37,459 nucleotides of DNA from Microcoleaceae cyanobacterium MO_207.B10 (GTDB lineage Bacteria; Cyanobacteriota; Cyanobacteriia; Cyanobacteriales; Microcoleaceae): positions 1 to 37,459 of the forward strand of contig JASJEE010000059.1 of the NCBI GenBank assembly GCA_030064835.1, read 5' to 3'. Of the stretch, positions 1 to 8,117 are shown one piece after another. Both the position numbers and the translations under genes were made by a program. Every line of letters starts with the position of its first letter. Position 1 is the first letter of the stretch. The notes beneath the pieces were generated by a model. That model searched no databases. It worked only from the letters and a program-made list of their open reading frames with translations, and had not been told where the DNA came from.

Positions 1-32
1 TAAACAATTAAATAATTAGATCATTCACGCCT

Positions 33-260
33 TGAAGCCTCCCCTTTCAAGGGGAAAAAGCGGTCGTTTGCGGAGCATTCCGTCAGGATGGGATGGCGAG
101 GTCTCCTTTCCCTCCGGGACGCTACGCGTTACATGTCGCGCAGCGAAACGCCATATCCAATCGACCAAGAGAAATAAATCTTTTCCGAAGAAGTGTCAAT
201 CCTCTCGCCTTTTAGGGAGAGGTAATTATCAATTATCAATTATCAATTATCAATTAATGA
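33..260 (+). repeat. Dispersed palindromic repeat, copy A (with GC-rich core)
   Basis: The stretch has an AT-rich shell and a GC-rich core. The left shell carries the palindrome TCCCCTTTCAAGGGGA. The right shell carries a CCTCTC/GAGAGG hairpin and ends in GGTAATTATC. The core includes TTTGCGGAGCATTCCGT and CGCCATATCCAATCGACCAA, both found again in copy B near 4312-4525. Copy C (about 26249-26345, inverted) keeps only the shell. The right end runs into four tandem AATTATC heptamers (224-251). It has no coding potential worth calling; the 82-codon ORF across it is low-complexity and repeat-derived. It resembles a non-coding, REP/MITE-like cyanobacterial repeat. Confidence 0.75.
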
Positions 261-323
261 ACTTCCTTCTTCCTTGGTAATGATAAGATAGTAAATGATG
301 AACTAATTTCTTTCAATCTTAAA

Positions 324-2996
324 ATGTCTGAAAATAATTCTATAATTAATCAAATTCTAAGACAACATTACAAAGTTATCAAACAATTAGGTTGTGGAGG
401 AGGGTTTGGTGAAACTTATATTGCTGAAGATATAGATATACCAGATATACCAGAATATCCCAAACCTCAGTTTGTTGTTAAACGATTAAAACCTACAATT
501 AAGCATCCACAAGTCCAGAGATTATTTCAACAAGAAGGTCATATTCTAAATCGATTAGGTAAACATGAACAAATTCCGACTTTGTACGCTTATTTTGAAC
601 ATAATCAAGAATTTTATTTAGTTCAAGAATTGATATTAGGTCAAGATTTAAGTGGAGAAATGAGTCAGGTTTGGAGTGAGGCTGATGTGCGATATTTTTT
701 AGAAGAAATTTTGGCGGTTTTAGCATTTGTACATCAAAATAGTGTAATTCATCGGGATATTAAACCAGGAAATATTATGCGACGAAATCGCGATAAAAAA
801 TTAATGTTAATTGATTTTGGTGCGGTTAAAGAAGTCAGTAATATGATAGTTAATTCTCAAGGGAAATCTCATAGTACAATTGCTGTGGGTACTCCTGGTT
901 ATATGCCTGTAGAACAAGCTCAAGGAAAACCACAATTTGCCAGTGATATTTATGCTGTTGGGATTACTGCAATTCAAGCTTTAACTGGTGTTAAACCGAA
1001 AAATTTTCCTCAAGATGAAACTGGTGAATTGAACTGGAAACATTTAGCTCCTCATGTAAGTGAAAATTTGGCTAATTTTCTGACAAAAATGGTGCGGGTA
1101 AATTGGCAATACCGCTACTCAGATGCTTTAGTTGCTTTGCGAGTTTTACGAGGTAATATTCAACCTATATATGTAATGTTTAACTGGATTTTGTTAAAAG
1201 CATCTATTGGTTTAATTAGTAACTGTGAAACTTGTGATTTTCATCTTTTTCAAACTGCTATTGAATCTTTTAGCAACTGCGTGAATCAAAGCAGTATTTC
1301 AGTAAAAAGTGAGGTGCAAAAATCTCTCTGTAAATCATTGCTGAGAGCGCAGAAAAAAATTGCCTTTGAATATCAAAATCAGCTTGGAGGTTTTTTCCCG
1401 ACTTTGCTCGAATATTCACCATTTTATTCCCAGAAAAAACGGCAAGATTTGGCTTGGGTTAATCGCAAGATACCTGAATTGAAAAATCAACTGAGAAAGT
1501 TAGATAGGGAACAATATCTTAAAAATGTCTCAGAAGATATTAGTTGTTTATTAATTCCTTTACCTCCAGCCGATGAAATTCCGAATCTGTGTCAGAGATT
1601 TTTAAATGTATTAATTCAGGGAAATGAACCGGATGGTTACTTAAAAAAGCTCCAAGACAATGAAAGTGGTTTATTGAATTTAGTAGCTATTAAGTTTATT
1701 CAAGAAATTCAGCATAATCAGTTAATCCGAGAAACTTTTGATGTTGATTTCTTGAATGTGATTAATCGGGAAATTTCAGGCAAAAAGTTAACTTTAGAAG
1801 ATTTAGAAAATTCTCTCAGGAAAGTTAAACTGGAATCCACGGAGCTAAAAAATAAGCAGGTACAATCAAAAACAATTATAGTGGCACCACCGATAAATTG
1901 TGAAACGACAAAACCAGGCATTTCACAATTTACAAATTCTTTAGAAAACTCTCAAGAAAACTCTCAAGAAAAAGAACTAAAAATAGATACTCCCTCCGGT
2001 CAAGTACCACTTCATTCTCCTTTTTATATAGAGCGATCGCCTATTGAAAGGGAGTGTTATGAAACTATAAATAATCCAGGGGCATTAATTCGAGTTAAAG
2101 CACCTAGACAAATGGGAAAAACTTCCTTAATGAGTCGAATTTTGGATTATGCAAAACATCAAAATTTTCAGACAGCTAGTTTAAATTTTCAGTTGGCGGA
2201 TGAAAATTTCTTGACTAATCTTGATTCATTTTTACAGTGGTTTTGTGACAGTATTACTAATGAGTTAAGACTACCAGAAAAATTATCTGAATATTGGCAA
2301 GGAGTTTTAGGTAGTAAGAACAAATGTACAAATTATTTTCAAAGATATTTACTTGCTGAAATTTCTACACCCTTAGTTTTAGGGTTAGATGAAGTAGACC
2401 AAGTTTTTCAACATCCAGAAATTGCTACTGCCTTTTTTGCATTATTACGAACTTGGCATGAACGGGGAAAAAATGAAGCAGTATGGCAAAAATTAAGATT
2501 AGTAATTGTACATTCTAAAGAAGTTTATATTCCCCTCAATATTAATCAGTCACCTTTTAATGTCGGGTTGCCTATAGAATTACGAGAATTGAATCACAAA
2601 GAAGTCAATAATTTAGTCAAATTACATCATCTACAATGGTCTTCAGAACAAATAGAAGAATTAATGGCAATGGTCGGAGGACATCCTTACTTAATCAGAC
2701 AAGCTTTGTATCAGGTTGCTAAGGGTAGAATTACTTTAGAAAAACTCTTACAAGTAGCTCCCACGGAAGAGGGGCCATATTCTGACCATTTGCGTCGCCA
2801 CTTAAATAATCTTGAAGAAAATCCCGATTTATTAACAGCTATTAAACAAATTATTGCGGTTAATTATCCTTTACCTATAGGGACAAAAGAAGGGTTCAAA
2901 TTACGAAGTATGGGATTAATCAAATTTCACGGTAACTCAGTTATGCCTCTTTGTGAACTGTATCGAAGATATTTTAGCGATCGCCTGAGAAATTAA
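324..2996 (+). CDS. Ser/Thr protein kinase fused to a C-terminal AAA-like P-loop ATPase domain
   Basis: An 890-residue protein with an N-terminal eukaryotic-type kinase domain (about residues 15-290). It has a glycine-rich loop GCGGGFGETY (one Gly more than usual), the ATP-binding Lys53 in VVKR, catalytic HRDIKPGN at 143-150, DFG at 164-166 and activation-segment GTPGYMPVEQ. A helical linker of about 300 residues follows. The C-terminal domain has a Walker A APRQMGKTS near 593-601 and a Walker B LVLGLDEVD near 684-691, as in cyanobacterial AAA_35-type domains. All kinase catalytic residues are present, so it should be active. No membrane segment is seen. A pentapeptide-repeat membrane protein lies 257 bp downstream on the same strand. 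Two HIP1 sites (2033, 2977) lie inside. The substrate is unknown; a signalling switch is inferred. Confidence 0.9.
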   Translation: MSENNSIINQILRQHYKVIKQLGCGGGFGETYIAEDIDIPDIPEYPKPQFVVKRLKPTIKHPQVQRLFQQEGHILNRLGKHEQIPTLYAYFEHNQEFYLVQELILGQDLSGEMSQVWSEADVRYFLEEILAVLAFVHQNSVIHRDIKPGNIMRRNRDKKLMLIDFGAVKEVSNMIVNSQGKSHSTIAVGTPGYMPVEQAQGKPQFASDIYAVGITAIQALTGVKPKNFPQDETGELNWKHLAPHVSENLANFLTKMVRVNWQYRYSDALVALRVLRGNIQPIYVMFNWILLKASIGLISNCETCDFHLFQTAIESFSNCVNQSSISVKSEVQKSLCKSLLRAQKKIAFEYQNQLGGFFPTLLEYSPFYSQKKRQDLAWVNRKIPELKNQLRKLDREQYLKNVSEDISCLLIPLPPADEIPNLCQRFLNVLIQGNEPDGYLKKLQDNESGLLNLVAIKFIQEIQHNQLIRETFDVDFLNVINREISGKKLTLEDLENSLRKVKLESTELKNKQVQSKTIIVAPPINCETTKPGISQFTNSLENSQENSQEKELKIDTPSGQVPLHSPFYIERSPIERECYETINNPGALIRVKAPRQMGKTSLMSRILDYAKHQNFQTASLNFQLADENFLTNLDSFLQWFCDSITNELRLPEKLSEYWQGVLGSKNKCTNYFQRYLLAEISTPLVLGLDEVDQVFQHPEIATAFFALLRTWHERGKNEAVWQKLRLVIVHSKEVYIPLNINQSPFNVGLPIELRELNHKEVNNLVKLHHLQWSSEQIEELMAMVGGHPYLIRQALYQVAKGRITLEKLLQVAPTEEGPYSDHLRRHLNNLEENPDLLTAIKQIIAVNYPLPIGTKEGFKLRSMGLIKFHGNSVMPLCELYRRYFSDRLRN

Positions 2997-3253
2997 ATCA
3001 GAAACTAGAGAAATTCCTTCTAGGAGTTTCTTCGTAAAATATGATATTTTGACCAATTTCTCCTGTCCTAATTTCTCAGCTAATGTATCTACAAAACAAT
3101 CATAAAAATTTTAGTAGCAATACTTTTTATATTTGCTATTGACAATTAACTCTATCCATAAGATATCATTGTTAATATTGGCAAAATCACCATGATTGGA
3201 GGTGCATCAAATTTGTTTGCTACTACAAATTACCCAATCAAAATGGTCTAAAT

Positions 3254-4234
3254 ATGCTATCGCTGAAAAAATTTTTCTCTCAATTATGTAATCAACGGAA
3301 ATTAGCAAGATTATTCAGAAGTATAGGTAAATTTATCTACGGATTACTAGAAATATTTACTATTTTACTTGCCGTTATCTTACTAATTTTAGGAATTATC
3401 TATATTGAAAATACCATAGAACAAAAAACAGAATGGGGTAAAGCCTTTTTACAATCAATTGAAGACTCCCAAATTCTGGGAACTATTGAAAATATCAGTA
3501 TAGTTACAGCATTAGTTATTTATATGAGGTGGGGAAAAAAGAAATCCCACTATCAAGCTTGGCAGGTTATTGACTCAGCTCAAGGATTACAAATTAGTTA
3601 TGCTCGAATCAAAGCTTTAGAAGAATTAGTCAAAGGTGGAGTAACTTTAAAAGGATTATCTTTGCCAAAAGCAAACTTAGACCAAATTACTTTGCCAGAT
3701 GTAGATTTTAAAGAAGCTAATCTTCAAGGAGCAAAACTTTTAGAAGCAAATCTTCGAGGTGGTAAATTTGAATTAACCCAATTACAAGGTGCTTTTTTGT
3801 GGGGAGCAAATTTAGAAGATACTTTTTTTCTCTTAACTCAACTGCAAAAAGCCAACCTCAGTTCAGCTAACCTCAAAAATGCTGATCTTGAAGGAGTAAA
3901 TATGTTAGAAGCAAATTTTCAGAAAGCTAATTTAGAAGGAGCTTATATATTAGGAGACCTTCAAGGAGCTGATTTTCAAGAAGCAAATTTAAGAGGAGCA
4001 AATTTTCAAGGTTCTTATCTCAAAAATGCCAACTTTAAAGCTGCTAACTTAAAAGGAGCAAATTTACAAGAAGCCAACTTACAAGGAGTGAATTTTCAAA
4101 ATGCTAATCTTCAAGATACTAACTTGGAAAAAGCAAAAGGAATTAATCCTTCACAGGTTCAATATGCTTATAATTGGCAACAGGCTAAGTATTCCCAAGA
4201 ATTTTCTTCTCAACTGAATTTGCCAGAAAAATAA
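3254..4234 (+). CDS. Membrane-anchored pentapeptide-repeat protein
   Basis: A 326-residue protein. Two hydrophobic segments lie at about residues 28-51 and 78-92. From about residue 130 to 305 it has tandem A(N/D)LxX pentapeptides (for example ANLQG, ANLRG, ADLEG, ANFQG), which in this family fold into a right-handed quadrilateral beta-helix. The repeat domain is followed by a short polar tail. The family is abundant in cyanobacteria and mostly of unknown function. It probably sits in the cytoplasmic or thylakoid membrane with the helix on one side. It follows the kinase-ATPase gene on the same strand, so co-regulation is possible, but the 257-bp gap argues against tight translational coupling. 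No clear Shine-Dalgarno precedes the ATG. Confidence 0.85.
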   Translation: MLSLKKFFSQLCNQRKLARLFRSIGKFIYGLLEIFTILLAVILLILGIIYIENTIEQKTEWGKAFLQSIEDSQILGTIENISIVTALVIYMRWGKKKSHYQAWQVIDSAQGLQISYARIKALEELVKGGVTLKGLSLPKANLDQITLPDVDFKEANLQGAKLLEANLRGGKFELTQLQGAFLWGANLEDTFFLLTQLQKANLSSANLKNADLEGVNMLEANFQKANLEGAYILGDLQGADFQEANLRGANFQGSYLKNANFKAANLKGANLQEANLQGVNFQNANLQDTNLEKAKGINPSQVQYAYNWQQAKYSQEFSSQLNLPEK

Positions 4235-4273
4235 TTAGTCTTGGTATTGTCAAATTGAAATTCTACTTACCGA

Positions 4274-4294
4274 ATTATTAATTATTAATTATTA
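4274..4294. repeat. Heptamer tandem array (ATTATTA)x3
   Basis: Three perfect consecutive ATTATTA units are followed by degenerate units. The array lies just before dispersed repeat copy B. It is one of several period-7 arrays in this window. Confidence 0.7.
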
Positions 4295-4311
4295 ATAATT
4301 AAATAATTCTG

Positions 4312-4525
4312 GTTGAAAGCCGACCCTTTTAAAGAGAAAAAAGCGGTCCAGGGATGGCGTTTGCGGAGCATTCCGTAGGAAAGCGTCCCGGAGGGAAATG
4401 TCCCCCGCTCTTACAGAGCCGCTCCGCTAACGCCATATCCAATCGACCAAGAAAAGAAATAATATTTTCGGCTCTGCAATTCCGTAACGGTTTTAACCAG
4501 AGGTAATTATCAATTAATGAAAATG
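4312..4525 (+). repeat. Dispersed palindromic repeat, copy B (with GC-rich core)
   Basis: Same orientation as copy A. Shared blocks are GTTTGCGGAGCATTCCGT, AACGCCATATCCAATCGACC and the terminal AGAGGTAATTATCAATTAATGA. Parts of the core differ (for example an extra CAGGGATGGC and different sequence around 4395-4425), so the copies are diverged. With copy A it brackets the kinase and pentapeptide-repeat genes as direct repeats about 4 kb apart. The rest of the 4235-4683 spacer holds AT-rich sequence and a degenerate TCCCTGC/TCCCTAC heptamer array at 4643-4663. Confidence 0.75.
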
Positions 4526-4683
4526 CTTCTAGGTTTTTAAACTGCTTCTACTATTTATTAGTATTGAGTGCTATTACTATAATAAACATCTGCAATAATA
4601 AAAAATCAAATCAATTATCGTAGAGAGAACATTAATTATTTCTCCCTGCTCCCTACTCCCACTTTCCCGGAGAGTTCTAATCA

Positions 4684-5346
4684 TTATTCTTGATAATTAT
4701 TGCCTGCAGCAATAGCAATTGCACCGACCATAATTTTGTGTTCTTGTACTTGAATTCTAGCGTGAAGAGTTTCCGGTGTATCATCAGGTAAAATTGGCAC
4801 AGCCGCCTGCATTAAAATGGGGCCACTATCCACTTCTACATCTACTAAATGTACTGTACAACCAGTAATTTTTACTCCTGCTGCCAAAGCTTGTTCAACT
4901 GCTTTTATCCCTTTAAAACTTGGTAACAAACTAGGATGAATATTAATAACTTTATTGGGAAAACCATCAATTAAAACTTGAGTAACAATTCGCATCCAGC
5001 CAGCCATTATCACCCATTCAACATCATATTTTCGCAAAGTTTCAACTATTTTACTATCAAATTCTTCCCGCTTTTTGTATTCACGATGATTCAATAATAC
5101 CGTCGGAACACTCCACCTTTTTGCTCGTGATAAAACTTTAGCTCCAGGATTATTATAAATCATAACTTGAACTTTTGCATTGAGGTGCTGATTATGTATT
5201 GCCTCAGCAATAACCTCAAAATTGCTACCACTACCAGAAGCAAGAATTCCTAATTTCAAAGGTGAACCTTCTGGCAATCCTTTTTGAGGCATTTTCGGCG
5301 AAATTAGATAAGAATTAGAATTTATTTGTGGAATTTCCTTTGTCAT
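4684..5346 (-). CDS. purN: Phosphoribosylglycinamide formyltransferase
   Basis: This enzyme transfers the formyl group of 10-formyl-tetrahydrofolate to GAR, the third step of purine synthesis, in the cytoplasm. The 220-residue product has the N-terminal phosphate-binding loop LASGSGSN (35-42) and the active-site Asn135, His137 (in INIHPSLLPSFKG) and Asp173 (in VEVDSGP), which match the Asn-His-Asp triad of the family. It carries about 30 residues before the first beta strand, more than E. coli PurN; an in-frame Met19 is an alternative start. No purine genes lie next to it, so it seems to stand alone. No damage is seen. Confidence 0.95.
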   Translation of the reverse strand: MTKEIPQINSNSYLISPKMPQKGLPEGSPLKLGILASGSGSNFEVIAEAIHNQHLNAKVQVMIYNNPGAKVLSRAKRWSVPTVLLNHREYKKREEFDSKIVETLRKYDVEWVIMAGWMRIVTQVLIDGFPNKVINIHPSLLPSFKGIKAVEQALAAGVKITGCTVHLVDVEVDSGPILMQAAVPILPDDTPETLHARIQVQEHKIMVGAIAIAAGNNYQE

Positions 5347-5618
5347 TTGTGCAAATAAATATATTTATTGATTATTATTGATTATTTTTGAGAGATATAG
5401 CTGCAACAATTGAAATTAACTATAACCTTTTTGGGTTTGATGAACTATCGAATGTGAGAATAAACTTACATATCCTACCTAGATGAGAAAAACTATAAAA
5501 TTAATCTTCAATTAGACCAGCAGGTACAGAAAATTAATTAGACATTTAGACATTCGGAAAAACAAAATTCCTAACTCTCTCAGGATTACATATAATCAGA
5601 GTCGGTAAATATTTCTGT

Positions 5619-6215
5619 TTAGGTACTTATTTGAATTAAAGACTGAGAGTTTTTATAACTAAATTCATCTTTAGTAATCGAGTAAATCTTTAAATCACGA
5701 TATTTTCCTTTCATAAACATATGTTGTCGTAAAATACCCTCATATTTCATCCCAACTTTTTCCATTACCCTAGCAGAAGCTATATTTTGAATTGCACATC
5801 TGGCCTCAATTCGGTTTAGCATCATTCTACTAAATCCAAAATAAATAATAGCATTAACCACCTCAGTCATATAACCTTTACCCCAATATTTTCGAGAGAG
5901 TGCATAACCAATTTCTCCTCTAGCGTGTTCTATATTCCAAGCAATAAATCCTAGAGTACCAATAAATTTTTCATCTAATTTGTGGACAATTCCCCAACTC
6001 GAAACTTGATTATTTAGATAACTATTTATTACATGATGTAAGAACAGTTTAGTATCTTCAATAGAATAATGAGTATACCAGCCTGTATACTTAGAAACTT
6101 CTGGGTCGCTGGCATATTCAAACATATCATCTGCATCATTCAGACACATTTTTCTGATTATAATTCTGTCTGTTTCTATTGTTGGTAAATTAGCAAATAG
6201 ATGTTTTGTATCCAA
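5619..6215 (-). CDS. GNAT-family N-acetyltransferase (RimJ/RimL type)
   Basis: A 198-residue protein with the typical RimJ-like layout. It starts near ETDRIIIRKM, has a DxxDMFEYASDPEV segment, a central EIGYALSRKYWGKGYMTE acetyl-CoA binding motif (the RxxWGKGY loop is the pyrophosphate-binding signature), and a C-terminal NIASARVMEKVGM segment. Family members acetylate ribosomal-protein N-termini, amino sugars or small molecules; the acceptor cannot be told here. It is a monocistronic minus-strand gene between long AT-rich spacers. No signal peptide or membrane segment. Confidence 0.85.
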   Translation of the reverse strand: MDTKHLFANLPTIETDRIIIRKMCLNDADDMFEYASDPEVSKYTGWYTHYSIEDTKLFLHHVINSYLNNQVSSWGIVHKLDEKFIGTLGFIAWNIEHARGEIGYALSRKYWGKGYMTEVVNAIIYFGFSRMMLNRIEARCAIQNIASARVMEKVGMKYEGILRQHMFMKGKYRDLKIYSITKDEFSYKNSQSLIQIST

Positions 6216-6424
6216 TTTTATACTTTTATCACCTTACTTATATATAAGTCTAATTTTAATAATTTATAGAAAAAATTTTTGAGTTAATTGATTAACTAAA
6301 GATTAAGATTTTTACTGGAATCAAGTCTCAGAAAGTCTGAAATTACTAAGTGCTTATGTAAAATTAATTACAAATTTTATGATACATCTCCAATCTTATC
6401 CATCAATTATCAATTATTTTTCTC

Positions 6425-6445
6425 TATTCCCTGTTACCTGTTCCC
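6425..6445. repeat. Heptamer array of the TGTTCCC type
   Basis: TATTCCC-TGTTACC-TGTTCCC in register with period 7. Related arrays, in either orientation, are seen at about 4643, 14133, 24504 and 32173. Confidence 0.6.
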
Positions 6446-6520
6446 TCTCTCAACTAGGAAATTCCTAAAAGCACGACTACTTAGAGACTATTTGTAAGAT
6501 AAGTATTACAGCGATTTTCC

Positions 6521-6577
6521 TACAGGGTTTTGTTTATGGCTCCGGTGGTTCATCAAGAGCGAAAAGCGCTGTAAGAG
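6521..6577 (+). repeat. Dispersed repeat R2, copy 1
   Basis: Contains GTTCATCAAGAGCGAAAA followed by GCGCTGTA, preceded by ACAGGGTTTTG. The same block occurs at 14080-14140 with a few substitutions. GAGCGAAAAGCGCT can form a short hairpin. The remaining gene-free sequence in 6216-6814 is AT-rich; I see no coding or RNA gene in it. Confidence 0.7.
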
Positions 6578-6814
6578 AACGAAGAGTTACTAAAATTCAA
6601 AAAAGAAATAACAGAATTTTTATGTGATGATAATCCAAATTGAAAACCTATAAGTTAAGTACCGAGAAAAAATCATAAATATGTAATACTAAATTGATAA
6701 ATATTTGCCACAAATGAATTTCTCGGTTTTAGGTTGTAGATAGTTTTCTAGATTGTAGTTAAAAAATTCCCCTAAAGTATTTTTTTCAGAAGTCTTGCTT
6801 TGCTCAATAACCTG

Positions 6815-7405
6815 TTAATCTATCTCCCACTTATATTCCATATATTTAGCAGTTTTCTCAGCTATTTCCTTACCTAAAAGTATAGAAACAACGTATAAAC
6901 ACATATCAATTCCAGCAGATATTCCCGCAGCAGTAATAATTTGACCATTATCAACAAACCTTTGATTTTCTAAAACCTGCGTAGTTGGAGCAAGGTATCT
7001 TAAATCATCAATAACTAGGTGATGAGTTGTAGCTTCCAAACCTACCAACAAACCAGCTTTTGCTAATATTAATGACCCTGTGCATACAGATAAAACTAAT
7101 TCCGCTTGACGGCTACAATTTTGAACCCATTGAATCACAAGAGAATTATTCATTAATTCTCTTGTGCCAAATCCACCAGGTATAATTAAAATATTAGGTG
7201 TAGGGCAATCAGCAATTTCATAACTAGGATTAATACTTAAACCATTACGAGCTGTGACAGACTTTAATTCTTCTGCAACTGTATAAACTTCAAATAACTG
7301 ATTCTTATCTAATTCAGATGTGACTGAAAACACTTCAAAAGGACCAGCAAAGTCAAGAACTTCAACATCATTAAAAATGAAAATAGCTACTTTCTTTTTA
7401 CTCAT
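6815..7405 (-). CDS. DJ-1/PfpI-family protein (GlxA/isonitrile-hydratase-like)
   Basis: A 196-residue class-I glutamine-amidotransferase-like fold. It opens with strand KVAIFIFNDVEVLDFAGP, has an IIPGGFGTRELM segment, and places the nucleophile Cys108 in the elbow motif VCTGS, followed by KAGLLVG and ATTHH (128-129), a common partner histidine position in this subfamily. Family members include isonitrile hydratases, glyoxalase-like and chaperone or protease-like enzymes; the substrate is unknown. I chose the ATG at 7405 over the upstream TTG at 7411. The first 29 bp overlap the likely start of the divergent coiled-coil gene. It is a single minus-strand gene. Confidence 0.85.
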   Translation of the reverse strand: MSKKKVAIFIFNDVEVLDFAGPFEVFSVTSELDKNQLFEVYTVAEELKSVTARNGLSINPSYEIADCPTPNILIIPGGFGTRELMNNSLVIQWVQNCSRQAELVLSVCTGSLILAKAGLLVGLEATTHHLVIDDLRYLAPTTQVLENQRFVDNGQIITAAGISAGIDMCLYVVSILLGKEIAEKTAKYMEYKWEID

Positions 7406-7745
7406 CTTCAAAAAAATAGGGGCGCTGGGAATTAGTCTGATTTTAATACTTTTTATGTTCTTACTTTTAACACCAGTACAAGCATCAACAACTCAACTTG
7501 AATATAGATTGAGGAGATTAGAAACAGATGTTTCTCGACTTAGTTCACAAGTTAATAGATTACAATCTCAGAGATTAGGAAGAGATTTAACAGAATCTCC
7601 CCCATGTACTGAAGAAACAAAAATAAACTCAAGAATTTTATCAGGAGATCCTATGTTTGATCGCCTTGCAACTCTAGTTATAGAAATTAAACAAGATGTA
7701 ATTGAAATTCAAGAAAGATTAGCTCAACTTGAATCGTCAAATTAA
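7377..7745 (+). CDS. Small exported or membrane-anchored coiled-coil protein
   Basis: From the ATG at 7377 the product is 122 residues. A hydrophobic segment (KKIGALGISLILILFMFLLL) ends in TPVQA-STT, a good signal-peptidase-type site. A heptad-rich region LEYRLRRLETDVSRLSSQVNRL follows, then a polar linker and a second amphipathic helix (FDRLATLVIEIKQDVIEIQ). It is probably periplasmic or luminal and oligomeric. The function is not recognised. An earlier in-frame start (7320) exists but would lie deep inside the divergent DJ-1 gene. Even the 7377 start overlaps that gene by 29 bp, so the exact start is uncertain. A strong hairpin terminator lies just downstream. Confidence 0.65.
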   Translation: MKIATFFLLIFKKIGALGISLILILFMFLLLTPVQASTTQLEYRLRRLETDVSRLSSQVNRLQSQRLGRDLTESPPCTEETKINSRILSGDPMFDRLATLVIEIKQDVIEIQERLAQLESSN

Positions 7746-7775
7746 TGATTAATGATTAATGATTAATGATTAATG
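7741..7775. repeat. Heptamer tandem array (ATTAATG)x5
   Basis: Five perfect ATTAATG units overlap the stop codon region of the coiled-coil gene and precede its terminator. Confidence 0.85.
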
Positions 7776-7780
7776 ATTTA

Positions 7781-7820
7781 AGTGCCACTCTAAGCAAATC
7801 CTGAGAGTGGCACTATTTTT
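7781..7820 (+). terminator. Rho-independent terminator after the coiled-coil gene
   Basis: An 11-bp perfect stem AGTGCCACTCT/AGAGTGGCACT (7781-7791 and 7804-7814) with a 12-nt loop is followed by ATTTTT. The T run is on the plus strand, so it serves the plus-strand gene ending at 7745. Confidence 0.8.
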
Positions 7821-7839
7821 CTACCTTATACCCAAGATA

Positions 7840-7929
7840 CTACTGGATGATACCGAAATAGTAGCCTGCCACAACAAAGTTAATAGCCAACAGTAGTAAG
7901 GCCCAACCTGCACGAAAAGAATATTTCAT
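7840..7929 (-). CDS. psaX: Photosystem I subunit PsaX-like small protein
   Basis: A 29-residue ORF. Its sequence reads MKYSFRAGWALLLL followed by AINFVVAGYYFGIIQ. The FR-x-x-WALLLLxINFxVAxYYF pattern matches what I know of PsaX, the single-helix peripheral PSI subunit of some cyanobacteria (seen in the Thermosynechococcus PSI structure). One membrane helix spans about residues 9-25. An in-frame stop (TAA, 7936-7938) lies two codons upstream of the ATG, so there is no longer N-terminus; it lacks the extra N-terminal residues known in some PsaX proteins. It lies 188 bp downstream of lipA on the same strand. It is too short for most gene finders. Confidence 0.8.
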   Translation of the reverse strand: MKYSFRAGWALLLLAINFVVAGYYFGIIQ

Positions 7930-8117
7930 CTGAATTTATTTTCCATATTTATATTGGGATCAAGAGAATATTATAATGCAATTGATTCAAAACTATACAA
8001 ATAAAGCCTAAAATTAAAAGTCAAAACTTATAGTGTATGACTAACCAAACTTTAATTGACAATAGCTTTAGTTAACATCCTCTCCTGCCAGACCCCAATA
8101 GTGCTATAATTTACAGC

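Noticed and set aside
224-258. Possible CRISPR array
   Set aside because: Units are 7 bp and contiguous with no spacers; no cas genes in the window.
32-280. 82-codon ORF at the window start
   Set aside because: It lies inside the dispersed repeat and heptamer array; the translation is repeat-derived and unlike a protein.
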